From the NCBI GenBank assembly GCA_030590265.1, contig JAUUYW010000035.1, forward strand, positions 1-15,502: DNA of 15,502 nucleotides, read 5' to 3'. Positions 6,345 through 14,174 of this stretch are shown in pieces. Position numbers and translations under genes: made by a program. Source of the stretch: Candidatus Krumholzibacteriia bacterium. Its GTDB lineage: Bacteria; Krumholzibacteriota; Krumholzibacteriia; LZORAL124-64-63. The notes below the pieces were generated by a model. The model did no database searches, was not told the origin of the DNA, and saw only the letters and a program-made list of their open reading frames with translations. Each line of letters starts with the position of its first letter. Position 1 is the stretch's first letter.

Positions 6345-9300
6345 TTAAATAGGGGCGGTTTCGGTTGGTGAACCGCCCTCCAATTGATCCTCTTCCATAT
6401 CATCATCATGGTCGGCCGTACTAAAATAGCTTTTGAATTGCTCCAAAAGGGAATAGCTGACCGGCACGAGCAACAAGGTGATAAAGGTGGCAAACATGAC
6501 TCCGAAACCCAGGCTGGTGGCCATGGGAATAAGGAATTTGGCCTGGAGACTTTTTTCCAGAATGAGCGGTGTCAGTCCGGCAAAAGTTGTCACCGAGGTG
6601 AGCATGATGGGTCGGAAGCGCCTCATGCCGGAACTCATCAACGCCTCGGTGATTCCCTTGCCTTCACGCCGATTGCGGTTGATGAAGTCGATCATGATGA
6701 GGGAATCGTTCACCACCACGCCGGTCAAGGCAACGACTCCAAACAGGCTGATCAGGGTCAGGTTCAGTCCCATCAGGATGTGACCCCAAATGGCCCCCAC
6801 AATTCCGAAAGGAATGGCCGACATGACGATGATCGGCTGCATGTAGGATTTGAACATCACCGCGAGCAGAACGAAGACCAGGAACATGGCCATGAGGAAA
6901 CCTCTCATGAGGCTGCCAATGGAGTCTGCCTGTTCTTTCTGCTGGCCTTCCATGCTGAAATGCAGGCCTGGATAACCAGCCAGCAAATGGGGAAGGATGT
7001 TTTGACGCAGGTCCCGGTTGATCTCGTCGGCGTTGGCAACCGACTGATCCACCTCTGCGGTAACGCCAACAACACGTTTGCGATCCGAGCGTTCGATGGA
7101 GGCGAATCCACGGCCGATTTCCACATTGGCCACACGGCTGAAAGGTACCTGGTCACCGTTCGGGGTGCGGATGCGCATGGATTCGATGTTACCGAGGCTT
7201 TTTCGTTCTTCATCCGGATAGCGGATCATGACCCGTACTTCGTCGCGGCCACGCTGGATGCGCATGGCTTCGTCACCATAGAAACCGGCGCGAACCTGAC
7301 GGGCCAGGTCCGACAAGGTGATGCCCAGGGTGCGGGCTTCGGGTTTGAGGCTGAGCTTCATCTCAACCTTGCCTTCACGGAAAGTATCGGTGATGTCCTG
7401 GACTCCGGGATAGGCGGCCAGTTCTTCCTTGAGCTGGCGTCCTGCCGCGAGCAATCCTTCCGTGTCCGGTGAAGACAATTGCACGTAGATGGGTTTGCCG
7501 CCGTGGAACAGGTTGGCAGAAAAACTGAGAGCCACCGCCCCGGTGACGGGACCGCATATTTCACGCCAGCGCTTGGCCATGTCCGGACTGGGAATATTGC
7601 GCAATTCGGCTACCAGGAGTTCGGCATTGACTTCCACCAAATGAGCACCACCGGATGTGGAAACCTCGTTTCGCTCGTTGGTCCGGGGTTGGGCGCCAAT
7701 GGAAGTGGAGACATGTTTGACGATGGGATCGGATCCCTCCGGACGACCTTTCGAAAATTCGGCAAGTGTTTGTTCGAGGGATGATTCCAGTTGCTCCACA
7801 GCCGCCAAGGCATCGTCCATTGTGCTGCCCTGCGGTAAGGTCAGGGCGGCGATGAGGTTGTCAGCATCAACCATTGGCATGAAGGTGAACTTGATATTGC
7901 CGCTGGCAAACCAGCCCACGGTAACGATCATGGTGGCCAAGGCCATGCTGACGACCAAAGCACGGTGAGTAAGGGCGTACTCGAGAGTGGGGCGGTACAA
8001 ATTGTGCAATACTTTTTGCACCAACCCATCAAATTTGTTTTTCAATCGACCGTACAATCGGGGTTCCCTATTTGGGTCGTTTTTGGTCAGTTTGATGGTG
8101 CTCAGGTGAGCCGGTAATATCAGCAGAGATTCCACCAGGCTGAACACCAGGACGGCAATCACCACCACGGGAATGTTGAACATGAATTTGCCCATCATGC
8201 CATCGACAAAAGCCAGGGGCAGGAAGGCCACGATGGTGGTGAGCACGGCAAAGGTGACCGGGCCGCCCACTTCCAGAGTGCCCAGCTTGGCGGCTTTCAA
8301 ACGGCTGCGCCCCATCTCACGGTGAGCGTAAACGTTCTCGCCCACCACAATGGCGTCGTCCACCACCAGACCCAGTGAAACGATGAAGGCAAACATGGAG
8401 ATCATGTTCAACGAAACGCCAAAGAATGGCAGAGCCCAGAAAGCGCCCAAAAATGAAATGACCAAACCGACAGTTACCCAAAGGGCGAGCCGGAATTCCA
8501 GGGAAATTGTCAAGGTCAAGAAGACGAGTATCAGTCCGATAATACCGTTCTTGCCCAACAGGTTCATGCGGCCGCGGTAGATTGTGGATCGATCGTGCCA
8601 GGTGGTCAGTTCAACCCCAGGCGGCATCTGGCCTTTCATTTTTTCAACGTACTCTTTGGCTACAGCAGTGACCGTGAGCACACCCTGATCTCCCGTGCGA
8701 TAAACCGAGACCATGGCGGCGCGCTTGCTGTCCAGGAAACTGCCGGTTTCAACATCCTCGAAACCATCCTTGATGGTGGCGATGCGGTCGAGGGTGACCT
8801 GGCTTCCGTCCAGGCCCGTGATCACAACGATTTGTCCGAATTCCTCGCCTGTATAAAGCTGTCCCTTGGTGCGCACCAGAATTTCGCCCACCTCGGTTTT
8901 CACACTGCCACCAGGCAGATCCAGGCTGTTGGCTTTCACCGCCCGGGTGATTTGAGACAGGGTCAACCCATAGGCCTGCAAATTTTCTTCGCTCACTTCG
9001 ATGGATATTTCATAGGGCCGGGTGCCGCCAATGGTGGCGTAGGTGATGTCCGGCAGGGCCAGCAAGTCATCCCGAACTTTTTCGGCCAGGATTTTGAGGG
9101 TGGCTTCGGTGGCATCCCCAAATACCACCACATCGATCACCTGGTTTTTGCGCTCCACCTGGGAGATGATGGGCTTTTCGGTTTCTTCGGGGAAAGTGAC
9201 GATGCGATCGACTTCGGCTTTCACATCGTCGAGGGCCTTGCGAACATCCACGCCGCGATTCAGCTCGACCATGATCATGCCCATGCCCTCGGAGGCGGTG

Positions 9301-9548
9301 GAGGTGATCTTTTTGATGCCGTCGATGCCATGGATTTGTTCTTCAACCCGCACACAAACCGCTTCTTCGACTTCGGCGGGAGTGGCACCCAGGTACGGCA
9401 CCTGGACTGTGATGATGTCCATGGCCAGCTCGGGGAAGACTTCCTGTTTGATGGACAACACACTGGCTATTCCAGCCACGGCGATGATCAGCATCAAGAG
9501 GTTGGCCGCCACATGGTTGTTGGCGAACCAGCGGATCAGGCCGTTCAT
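6345..9548 (-). CDS. RND efflux pump, inner-membrane transporter (HAE1-like, AcrB/MdtB superfamily)
   Basis: This 1067-residue proton-driven exporter has full family length. TM1 lies at about residues 12-32, followed by a porter domain (the PYLGATPAEVEE and EEQIHGIDGIKKI motifs, 51-81) and TM2-6. The hallmark TM4 acid pair lies in GLVVDDAIVVGENV (D397, D398). A second porter/docking half and TM8-12 follow. TM10 reads GVVVNDSLIMIDF, placing Asn947-Asp948 where AcrB has Lys940-Asn941. The C-terminal tail is acidic (DHDDDMEED). It works with the fusion protein and outer-membrane factor encoded just upstream to expel substrates from periplasm or membrane to the outside; drugs, detergents or lipids are possible substrates and are not determined here. 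The ATG at 9548 overlaps the fusion-protein stop by 4 bases, so translation is coupled. It is the last gene of the operon. Confidence 0.96.
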   Translation of the reverse strand: MNGLIRWFANNHVAANLLMLIIAVAGIASVLSIKQEVFPELAMDIITVQVPYLGATPAEVEEAVCVRVEEQIHGIDGIKKITSTASEGMGMIMVELNRGVDVRKALDDVKAEVDRIVTFPEETEKPIISQVERKNQVIDVVVFGDATEATLKILAEKVRDDLLALPDITYATIGGTRPYEISIEVSEENLQAYGLTLSQITRAVKANSLDLPGGSVKTEVGEILVRTKGQLYTGEEFGQIVVITGLDGSQVTLDRIATIKDGFEDVETGSFLDSKRAAMVSVYRTGDQGVLTVTAVAKEYVEKMKGQMPPGVELTTWHDRSTIYRGRMNLLGKNGIIGLILVFLTLTISLEFRLALWVTVGLVISFLGAFWALPFFGVSLNMISMFAFIVSLGLVVDDAIVVGENVYAHREMGRSRLKAAKLGTLEVGGPVTFAVLTTIVAFLPLAFVDGMMGKFMFNIPVVVIAVLVFSLVESLLILPAHLSTIKLTKNDPNREPRLYGRLKNKFDGLVQKVLHNLYRPTLEYALTHRALVVSMALATMIVTVGWFASGNIKFTFMPMVDADNLIAALTLPQGSTMDDALAAVEQLESSLEQTLAEFSKGRPEGSDPIVKHVSTSIGAQPRTNERNEVSTSGGAHLVEVNAELLVAELRNIPSPDMAKRWREICGPVTGAVALSFSANLFHGGKPIYVQLSSPDTEGLLAAGRQLKEELAAYPGVQDITDTFREGKVEMKLSLKPEARTLGITLSDLARQVRAGFYGDEAMRIQRGRDEVRVMIRYPDEERKSLGNIESMRIRTPNGDQVPFSRVANVEIGRGFASIERSDRKRVVGVTAEVDQSVANADEINRDLRQNILPHLLAGYPGLHFSMEGQQKEQADSIGSLMRGFLMAMFLVFVLLAVMFKSYMQPIIVMSAIPFGIVGAIWGHILMGLNLTLISLFGVVALTGVVVNDSLIMIDFINRNRREGKGITEALMSSGMRRFRPIMLTSVTTFAGLTPLILEKSLQAKFLIPMATSLGFGVMFATFITLLLVPVSYSLLEQFKSYFSTADHDDDMEEDQLEGGSPTETAPI

Positions 9549-10762
9549 TTTTCACCGTCCTTTTTCACCTGGGATTGGTGATCATTTTTCCGTTCTACCG
9601 CTTCACCTTCGATACGAACAGGCAGCCCTTCGGTGACATATTGCAGGTTGCTGGTGCAAACAGTTTCACCGGCTTCAAGGCCGGAACTGATCACGGCTTC
9701 GTCCACGCCAGCTCTGGCCACGGTGACTTCACGCACGTTGACGGTTCGTTCAGGTGTGATCACCCAAACCTGGCTGCCGGGACGCAGAGCGGTGCGGGGG
9801 ATGACCACGGCCTCGGCGCTGGGAGTGCCTCGGAAAACCACCTGCACAAACATGCCTTCGACCAGGGGTGGGCGCCGGCCCACCATCTCATAGGGATTGG
9901 TGATCTCAACCACCACGGGGACCAAACGACTGCGGCTGTCCACGGCACCACCCAGCCGAACGGCGCGGCCTTCCCAATGATGCCGGGCACCGGCAAAATC
10001 GGCGAAAACATCCACCACGGTTTCGGGGGCGTTGATGCATCCGGAACCTTCAATGGCGATCCAGGCCAAGTCGTCGTCCGGTACGGAAATAATGACTTCG
10101 GCCACATCGGTGGCGTAAATGGTGCCGATGGCGTTGCCGGCCCGCAGGTATTGTCCGGCGTCCACGTCGGCGGCGAGAATTCTACCATCGAAAGGGGCGC
10201 TGATGGAACAACGACCAAGGTTGACCTCGGCCTGACGCAAGGCGGCTTTGGCTGCCTGGAGATTGGCCTGGGCCAGTTTGAGTTGAGGTTCATGCAAGAC
10301 CAGGCTTGAAGGCTCGGGTTCGTCTTCGGAGCGGCGCATGTTGTCCCACTCACTGAGGGCCACCTGGGCTTCTTCTTCGGCTCTCGCCAGATTGAATTCC
10401 ATTTGGGCCACATCGGCGTTGGCTTTGGCCACGGCCAGGGCGTAATCGGTTTCGTCCACACGCAGCAGGATATCACCTTGAGAGCAATAGCCACCGGGTT
10501 CAAAGATGGGAGATTTTTCCACCACTTCACCGCTGACTTGAGGCACCACGTTGATCGAACGTTTTGCTTTCACGGACCCAAATCCGCGAACCCGCACTTC
10601 GGAATCTCCGGATGTGATAGTGAACACCGTGACTACCGGTTGCGGCGACGGCGGAGTGTGGCGTTCGGCTTTGGGTTTCATCTTGAACATGACGACGGTG
10701 GCCAAAGCGGCCAACAGCACCAGGATGATGGGCAGGAATATTTTGCCAAAGGAGGAATTCAT
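9545..10762 (-). CDS. RND efflux periplasmic adaptor (membrane fusion protein, HlyD/AcrA family)
   Basis: This 405-residue adaptor is anchored by an uncleaved N-terminal helix (about 7-26) with no lipobox cysteine. The split biotinyl-lipoyl domain is seen at about 68-105 (INVVPQVSGEVVE, then QGDILLRVDETDY) and about 185-222 (SISAPFDGRILAADVDAG). An Ala/Glu/Gln-rich alpha-helical hairpin lies between them (about 106-183), and beta-barrel and membrane-proximal domains follow. The adaptor bridges the RND pump and the outer-membrane factor. Its start shares one base with the upstream gene's stop (TAATG, 10764-10760), and GGAGG lies after rather than before the ATG, which suggests that initiation depends on re-initiation. 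Its stop overlaps the RND start by 4 bases. Confidence 0.95.
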   Translation of the reverse strand: MNSSFGKIFLPIILVLLAALATVVMFKMKPKAERHTPPSPQPVVTVFTITSGDSEVRVRGFGSVKAKRSINVVPQVSGEVVEKSPIFEPGGYCSQGDILLRVDETDYALAVAKANADVAQMEFNLARAEEEAQVALSEWDNMRRSEDEPEPSSLVLHEPQLKLAQANLQAAKAALRQAEVNLGRCSISAPFDGRILAADVDAGQYLRAGNAIGTIYATDVAEVIISVPDDDLAWIAIEGSGCINAPETVVDVFADFAGARHHWEGRAVRLGGAVDSRSRLVPVVVEITNPYEMVGRRPPLVEGMFVQVVFRGTPSAEAVVIPRTALRPGSQVWVITPERTVNVREVTVARAGVDEAVISSGLEAGETVCTSNLQYVTEGLPVRIEGEAVERKNDHQSQVKKDGEK

Positions 10763-12246
10763 TATTTCGCGGCTCCTTGATTCTGGTCGGTTTGGAGGTC
10801 ATCCCAGGGACCACCCAGTGCCAGGATCAAGTTGACCCGGGCAGTTCGGCGCAGTCGTTGGGTGGTCAGAAGTTGGCTCTCGGCGTTGTACAACCGGCGC
10901 TGGGATTCCAGGGCCACGAGGATGTTGTCCAGGCCGCGACTGTACCGGTCTTCGGCCAGATCCACCGAGCGGCTGGCCCGGTCTACAGATTCCGTCAAGT
11001 ACTGTTCTTGTTGTTTCTGGAAGTGATCCTGGTCCAAGGCGTTCTCCACTTCGCTGAAAGCCTGCAGGATGGTGCCGCGGTACTGGGCGGTGGACTGCAT
11101 GACTCTCGCTTCGGCAACCTTGATTTGGGCCTCGGTGGCACCGCGGTTGATCAAAGGCATGAAGAGATTGCCGGCCAGGGACCAGACACTGGCCCCAGTG
11201 GTGAACAAGTCGTTCAATTCGGTGCTGCTGGTACCGGTGCTGGCAGTCAGGCTGATGCGGGGATAGAGCGCGGCCTTGGCTTCGCCGACCCGGGCAACAG
11301 TGGTGTGCAAACGCATCTCGGCGGCCACGAGATCGGGACGTCGCTCCAGCAAATCCGAAGGCAGTCCGGCGGGCACCGCGTTCAGAGGTTCGGGCATGAT
11401 CACTTTGCTGAGAGTGCCGTCGGCATTTTCCAGGTCGCTGGCGGTGATCAAACCCGCCGGATAGTAGCCTACCAGTATTTCCAGACGACGCCGAGCCTGG
11501 CCCAGACGCTGCCGATTGGCCGGTCCCACCGCCTGGGCGGCAGCCAGGTTTTGCCCGGCCAGATGCACATCCAGCGCCGTCACCAATCCGCGGTGATAGC
11601 GGTTGCGAACGGCGTCCAGGTTGTCGGTGAAACTGCGCACAGTGCCTTCGTTCAACTCGACCTGCATTTGCAGCTCGCGGATTTCCAACCAGGTGCGCAC
11701 CACGTTGGCGATGAGGCTCTGAACCAGGGCCCGGCGGTCCTGGTCGCTGGCCAGGAGAGTGGCCAGGGCGGCTTCCTTACCCCGGGACAGGCGGCCCCAA
11801 AGGTCGATTTCGTACCGAAGAGTCAGGTTGGCAGAATAGGCATTGGTGTGGGTGGGCATGAACGGTGTATTGCTGCTTTGGGAGAGCTTGCTGCGGGCGG
11901 CGTTGCCACCAACTTCCAGGGTTGGCCACTGGTTGGATTTGGCTCCTCCGAGCAGGGCTTCAGCTTCGAGCACGCGACCGACGGCGGCGGCCAGGTCGTT
12001 GTTGTGCACGAGGGCTTTTTCAACCAGGGAGTTTAGGGTGGTGTCGTTGAAGGACTCCCACCAGCGCCAGTTTTCCTGGGCTCCGGTTTGGCTTGTGCTG
12101 TCCGGCAGAACATCGGCCATGGTAGGCCGTGGTGTCCATTCAACGGGCACCTCGGTTTCCAGATTTGGTCTGGCATAGTCAGGGCCAACGGCGCAACCGG
12201 CCAGGGTCAAAAGCAGCAGCAAGGCACTGCTCAGCTTCAGAATCAT
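10762..12246 (-). CDS. Outer-membrane efflux lipoprotein (TolC superfamily, NodT type)
   Basis: This 494-residue outer-membrane factor starts with a lipoprotein signal peptide whose lipobox is LAGC (Cys18), followed by AVGPDYARP, the classic start of NodT/OprM-type proteins. Two OEP repeats are visible: the first at about 55-250 (LNSLVEKALVHNNDL, then EAEALLGGAKSNQWPTLEVGG) and the second at about 270-475 (ERRPDLVAAEMRLH, LYPRISLTASTG, AFSEVENALDQ, DLAEDRYSRGLDNILVALES). It trimerises into the channel-tunnel exit duct for the pump. Its start overlaps the TetR gene's stop by 4 bases (ATGA, 12246-12243) and its stop shares a base with the adaptor start. The order regulator-OMF-adaptor-pump differs from the commoner adaptor-pump-OMF order, but it is all one transcription unit. 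Confidence 0.95.
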   Translation of the reverse strand: MILKLSSALLLLLTLAGCAVGPDYARPNLETEVPVEWTPRPTMADVLPDSTSQTGAQENWRWWESFNDTTLNSLVEKALVHNNDLAAAVGRVLEAEALLGGAKSNQWPTLEVGGNAARSKLSQSSNTPFMPTHTNAYSANLTLRYEIDLWGRLSRGKEAALATLLASDQDRRALVQSLIANVVRTWLEIRELQMQVELNEGTVRSFTDNLDAVRNRYHRGLVTALDVHLAGQNLAAAQAVGPANRQRLGQARRRLEILVGYYPAGLITASDLENADGTLSKVIMPEPLNAVPAGLPSDLLERRPDLVAAEMRLHTTVARVGEAKAALYPRISLTASTGTSSTELNDLFTTGASVWSLAGNLFMPLINRGATEAQIKVAEARVMQSTAQYRGTILQAFSEVENALDQDHFQKQQEQYLTESVDRASRSVDLAEDRYSRGLDNILVALESQRRLYNAESQLLTTQRLRRTARVNLILALGGPWDDLQTDQNQGAAK

Positions 12247-12938
12247 GGGGAAACCTCCGGATACAGGGAGTCGATGGCGGCAGTGGAAAAGGCGGTGATG
12301 TGGTTGGTTACCTGGGTGATGTAATCATCCACAGAGAGCCCGAGGGCGGGGAATACCCGTACCATTATTTGCACTTCTTCACTTTGAGCATCAAAGCTCT
12401 TTTTCTTGTGCCAGCGCATGATGAAGTGATGAATTTGGCCGACGATGCTGGCCAGGATCCAGTTGATTTGTTCCTGCCTGAGGCAAGGCCGCACGTCCAT
12501 CAGGGCCATGGAGTAGGCTTGGAAAACCGGCATGACCATCTCTTTGAAGAAGGTAGTGCTGCCGTGGTGGTTCTGGGATTGCATTTCCCTGGCCACCAAA
12601 AGCATGAACGAGCCTCCGCCGGGGCTGGAGAGGGTGCCTTTGAGGTATTCTTCCACTAGAGTTTGGATGACCAGGGCGATATCGGGCTTGTTGCTGGCAT
12701 CGCTGAGGATGTTCTCGAGGGCTTTGAGGGTGTTGTCGCGCTGGACGACGAATCGTCGCAAGATGACCTGCTGAAACAAGTTCTCCTTACCCTGGAAGTG
12801 GTAGTTCACCGCGGCAACGTTGACATCGGCTGCTGCGGCCAGTTCCCGGATGGAAACGTCATCGAAACCTTTGCTGGCAAAGAGGTTTTCGGCGGCGTCG
12901 AGCAGGCGATCTTTGGTTTTTTGTTTCTCTTCTGACAC
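12243..12938 (-). CDS. TetR family regulator (CecR/YbiH-like), probable repressor of the efflux operon
   Basis: This is a 231-residue regulator. The N-terminal HTH spans about residues 7-53 (RLLDAAENLFASKGFDDVSI, recognition helix around VNVAAVNYHF at 39-48). The remaining all-helical part, with GGSFMLLVAREMQSQ and IVGQIHHFIMRWH, resembles the CecR/DUF1956 ligand-binding domain. The start is taken as the GTG at 12938: AAAGGAA lies 7 bases upstream and the HTH follows at normal distance. An in-frame ATG at 13004 lies within the promoter region, has no ribosome site and would add an atypical 22-residue tail. As the first gene of the efflux operon, overlapped by the outer-membrane factor gene, it most likely represses its own promoter until an efflux substrate binds. 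The inducer is unknown. Confidence 0.92.
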   Translation of the reverse strand: MSEEKQKTKDRLLDAAENLFASKGFDDVSIRELAAAADVNVAAVNYHFQGKENLFQQVILRRFVVQRDNTLKALENILSDASNKPDIALVIQTLVEEYLKGTLSSPGGGSFMLLVAREMQSQNHHGSTTFFKEMVMPVFQAYSMALMDVRPCLRQEQINWILASIVGQIHHFIMRWHKKKSFDAQSEEVQIMVRVFPALGLSVDDYITQVTNHITAFSTAAIDSLYPEVSP

Positions 12939-12995
12939 TGTGGCTTCCTTTCGGGGAAGCGGGGATTGAGTGAAACAGGTGATTGTAACGCTAGA

Positions 12996-13027
12996 TTTAA
13001 ACATTAATATTAAACGGTTGTTTTAAA
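12996..13027. promoter_or_regulatory. Candidate TetR operator: AT-rich inverted repeats over the efflux -10 box
   Basis: TTTAAACA (12996-13003) and TGTTTTAAA (13019-13027) are near-perfect inverted arms differing by one extra T. Between them lies a perfect 10-base palindrome TTAATATTAA (13004-13013) that covers the proposed -10 hexamer. Position and symmetry suit an autorepressor site, but low-complexity AT sequence yields such symmetry by chance more often than mixed sequence does. Confidence 0.33.
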
Positions 13028-13035
13028 CTTGGCAA
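13007..13035 (-). promoter_or_regulatory. Candidate sigma70 promoter of the tetR-efflux operon
   Basis: On the minus strand, TTGCCA (13035-13030), a 17-base spacer and TAATAT (13012-13007) give five of six -35 matches and a moderate -10. The predicted start near 13000 leaves a leader of about 60 bases before the GTG at 12938. Confidence 0.45.
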
Positions 13036-13083
13036 GGGTGGATTTGAATTGGGACTGCAGAATTTCATATGTTCCTCACTGGC

Positions 13084-13108
13084 GGGAACCTGGGACGCCT
13101 AGGTTCCC
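13084..13108. repeat. Isolated strong hairpin in intergenic DNA
   Basis: GGGAACCT (13084-13091) and AGGTTCCC (13101-13108) are perfect inverted copies. Read as plus-strand RNA, the stem extends inward by a G-U pair and two G-C pairs to 11 bp around an ACG loop. No T-run follows on either side. It lies upstream of both divergent promoters, so it is not in either predicted transcript. Confidence 0.6.
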
Positions 13109-13145
13109 CATTGAATGCATAGGTTGATAAAAATAAAACGAGTTA

Positions 13146-13173
13146 TTGACAAAAAATTTACCAATGTTAAAAT
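13146..13173 (+). promoter_or_regulatory. Strong extended -10 sigma70 promoter of the lipoprotein gene
   Basis: TTGACA (13146-13151, perfect -35), a 16-base spacer and TAAAAT (13168-13173, five of six) preceded by TG plus one base (13165-13167) form an extended -10 promoter. Transcription would start near 13180, leaving about 98 bases of leader before the ATG at 13279. Confidence 0.68.
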
Positions 13174-13187
13174 CCATTTATCAGCCA

Positions 13188-13268
13188 GGGATAGGAGGGG
13201 ACGTTGGTTGTTGTATTTCAAATTTTCTGCCTCTTTTCCCTACAATTTTAAGGGGTCCTAGTCTAGGA
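13188..13268 (+). promoter_or_regulatory. Structured 5' leader of the lipoprotein mRNA
   Basis: Two potential RNA structures are seen. GGGATAGGAGG (13188-13198) can pair with CCTCTTTTCCC (13230-13240) with one mismatch and one G-U pair across a 31-base loop. TCCTAG and CTAGGA (13256-13268) are inverted copies around a single T, and the second arm overlaps the AGGAGG ribosome site (13265-13270). Together they could modulate translation. No known riboswitch was recognised. Confidence 0.35.
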
Positions 13269-13278
13269 GGAGGGCGAA

Positions 13279-14067
13279 ATGAAGAAGATCATTTTGTTAG
13301 CGATTTTTTTGGTCGCAATTCTGGTCATCTGGGGATGTTCAATTGAAAATGATTCCACACTTACTGATGTAGTATTGAATGCTGAGGGTGATGCTGCACT
13401 CAAGACTCCAAATCAAAACGGGAACCTCAATCCAGGGATAATACCGCCTCACGCAAACCCCTACGGAAGAAGTTACGGTGAATGGTCCATTGCCTGGTGG
13501 CAATGGCTTATTTCCGCCCCATTTGACCAAAATCCTGGCCTGGACGAGACCGGTGAATTTATCCCCTTCGGACAATCTGGACCAGTGTGGTTCATCGCAC
13601 CTAATTTTGGGGGAGAAACGGTTCGATATGCTGATATTCCAGCAGGAAAAGGCCTGTTCATCCTGCTCATGGGTTTTGAGGCCTCAGAGCTTGAAGGTCA
13701 TGGAACAGGTGAAGAGGAACTCCGGGGTTTAGCCGACTGGGTTGTTTCCGGCATTGAGAACCTGGTATGTGAAATTGATGGAGTGTCCATTGAGGGCCTT
13801 GATGATTTTCGGGTGGCCTCACCAACCATGTTCAGTATTGACGTTCCCGAGAACAATATCTTTCAGGTAGATGGTCTCGACATTCCTGCAGGGACATACT
13901 ACCCATCGGTATGTGATGGATATTATATCATGCTCAACCCATTGCCTGCCGGAGAGCACATCATCCATTTGTCAGGCGAAATTCCAGGTATTGAATTTTG
14001 GCAGGATATTATCATAAATCTCAATGTGGTAGGTGGGCATGGACACGGCCGCAACCACCTTAATTGA
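13279..14067 (+). CDS. Probable lipoprotein of an uncharacterised secreted family (YGEWSIAWWQW motif)
   Basis: This is a 262-residue protein. Residues 1-19 are a lysine-led hydrophobic signal ending at IWGC (Cys20). That is a plausible lipobox, although Trp at -2 is unusual. After a Ser/Asp/Asn-rich spacer comes the strongly characteristic block IPPHANPYGRSYGEWS, then IAWWQWLISAP (about 54-80), followed by GQSGPVWFIAPNFGG (about 98-112) and DIPAGKGLFI. I associate these motifs with a family of exported hypothetical proteins scattered across diverse bacteria, with no known activity. The C-terminal half is beta-rich (VDGLDIPAGTYYPS, PAGEHIIHLSGEIPG) and ends in a His-rich tail (GGHGHGRNH). AGGAGG lies 8 bases before the ATG. 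The gene is monocistronic, with its own strong promoter, and divergent from the efflux operon; whether the two are functionally related is unknown. Confidence 0.82.
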   Translation: MKKIILLAIFLVAILVIWGCSIENDSTLTDVVLNAEGDAALKTPNQNGNLNPGIIPPHANPYGRSYGEWSIAWWQWLISAPFDQNPGLDETGEFIPFGQSGPVWFIAPNFGGETVRYADIPAGKGLFILLMGFEASELEGHGTGEEELRGLADWVVSGIENLVCEIDGVSIEGLDDFRVASPTMFSIDVPENNIFQVDGLDIPAGTYYPSVCDGYYIMLNPLPAGEHIIHLSGEIPGIEFWQDIIINLNVVGGHGHGRNHLN

Positions 14068-14109
14068 AGGATGATGAGCGGGATCTGGCATTGAATTATT
14101 ATTTAATAG

Positions 14110-14140
14110 AGCGACGCCGCCCATGGAAGGCGGCGTCGCT
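14110..14140. terminator. Strong GC hairpin between convergent genes, probable bidirectional terminator
   Basis: AGCGACGCCGCC (14110-14121) and GGCGGCGTCGCT (14129-14140) form a perfect 12-bp stem with a 7-base loop. It starts 42 bases after the lipoprotein stop and 34 bases beyond the stop of the opposing gene at 14175. Neither side has a solid T-run, though the minus-strand flank (CTATTAAATAATAATT) is AT-rich, so termination may be stronger in that direction. Confidence 0.7.
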
Positions 14141-14174
14141 GGAATCATCATTGAAATAATATATCAAAACCATC

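Larger units (their letters stand above)
12939..13278. other. 340-bp divergent intergenic region between the efflux operon and a lipoprotein gene
   Basis: No gene was found here. It holds, left to right: the tetR ribosome site (12945-12951), a minus-strand promoter with AT-rich inverted repeats (12996-13035), an isolated strong hairpin (13084-13108), a plus-strand extended -10 promoter (13146-13173), and a roughly 98-base leader with two potential RNA structures ending in an AGGAGG ribosome site (13265-13270). Confidence 0.7.

Noticed and set aside
6384..7472. Long plus-strand open frame (362 codons) opposite the RND gene
   Set aside because: It is antisense to a well-supported transporter, has His/Gly/Asp-rich low-complexity composition typical of a reverse-strand shadow, and shows no ribosome site or family motif.
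8595..9581. Plus-strand open frame of 328 codons opposite the RND N-terminal half
   Set aside because: It is an antisense shadow of the pump and adaptor genes with no recognisable domain.
9760..10530. Second minus-strand frame of 256 codons within the adaptor gene
   Set aside because: It is an out-of-frame overlap rich in Pro and Trp, lies within the correct adaptor frame and lacks any motif.
10777..12036. Plus-strand open frame of 419 codons opposite the outer-membrane factor
   Set aside because: It is an antisense shadow with skewed Gly/Gln/His composition; the minus strand encodes a complete NodT-type protein.
12939..13004. ATG 13004 as start of the TetR regulator
   Set aside because: It sits at about the predicted transcription start, lacks a ribosome site and adds 22 residues before the normal HTH position; GTG 12938 has a well-spaced AAAGGAA.
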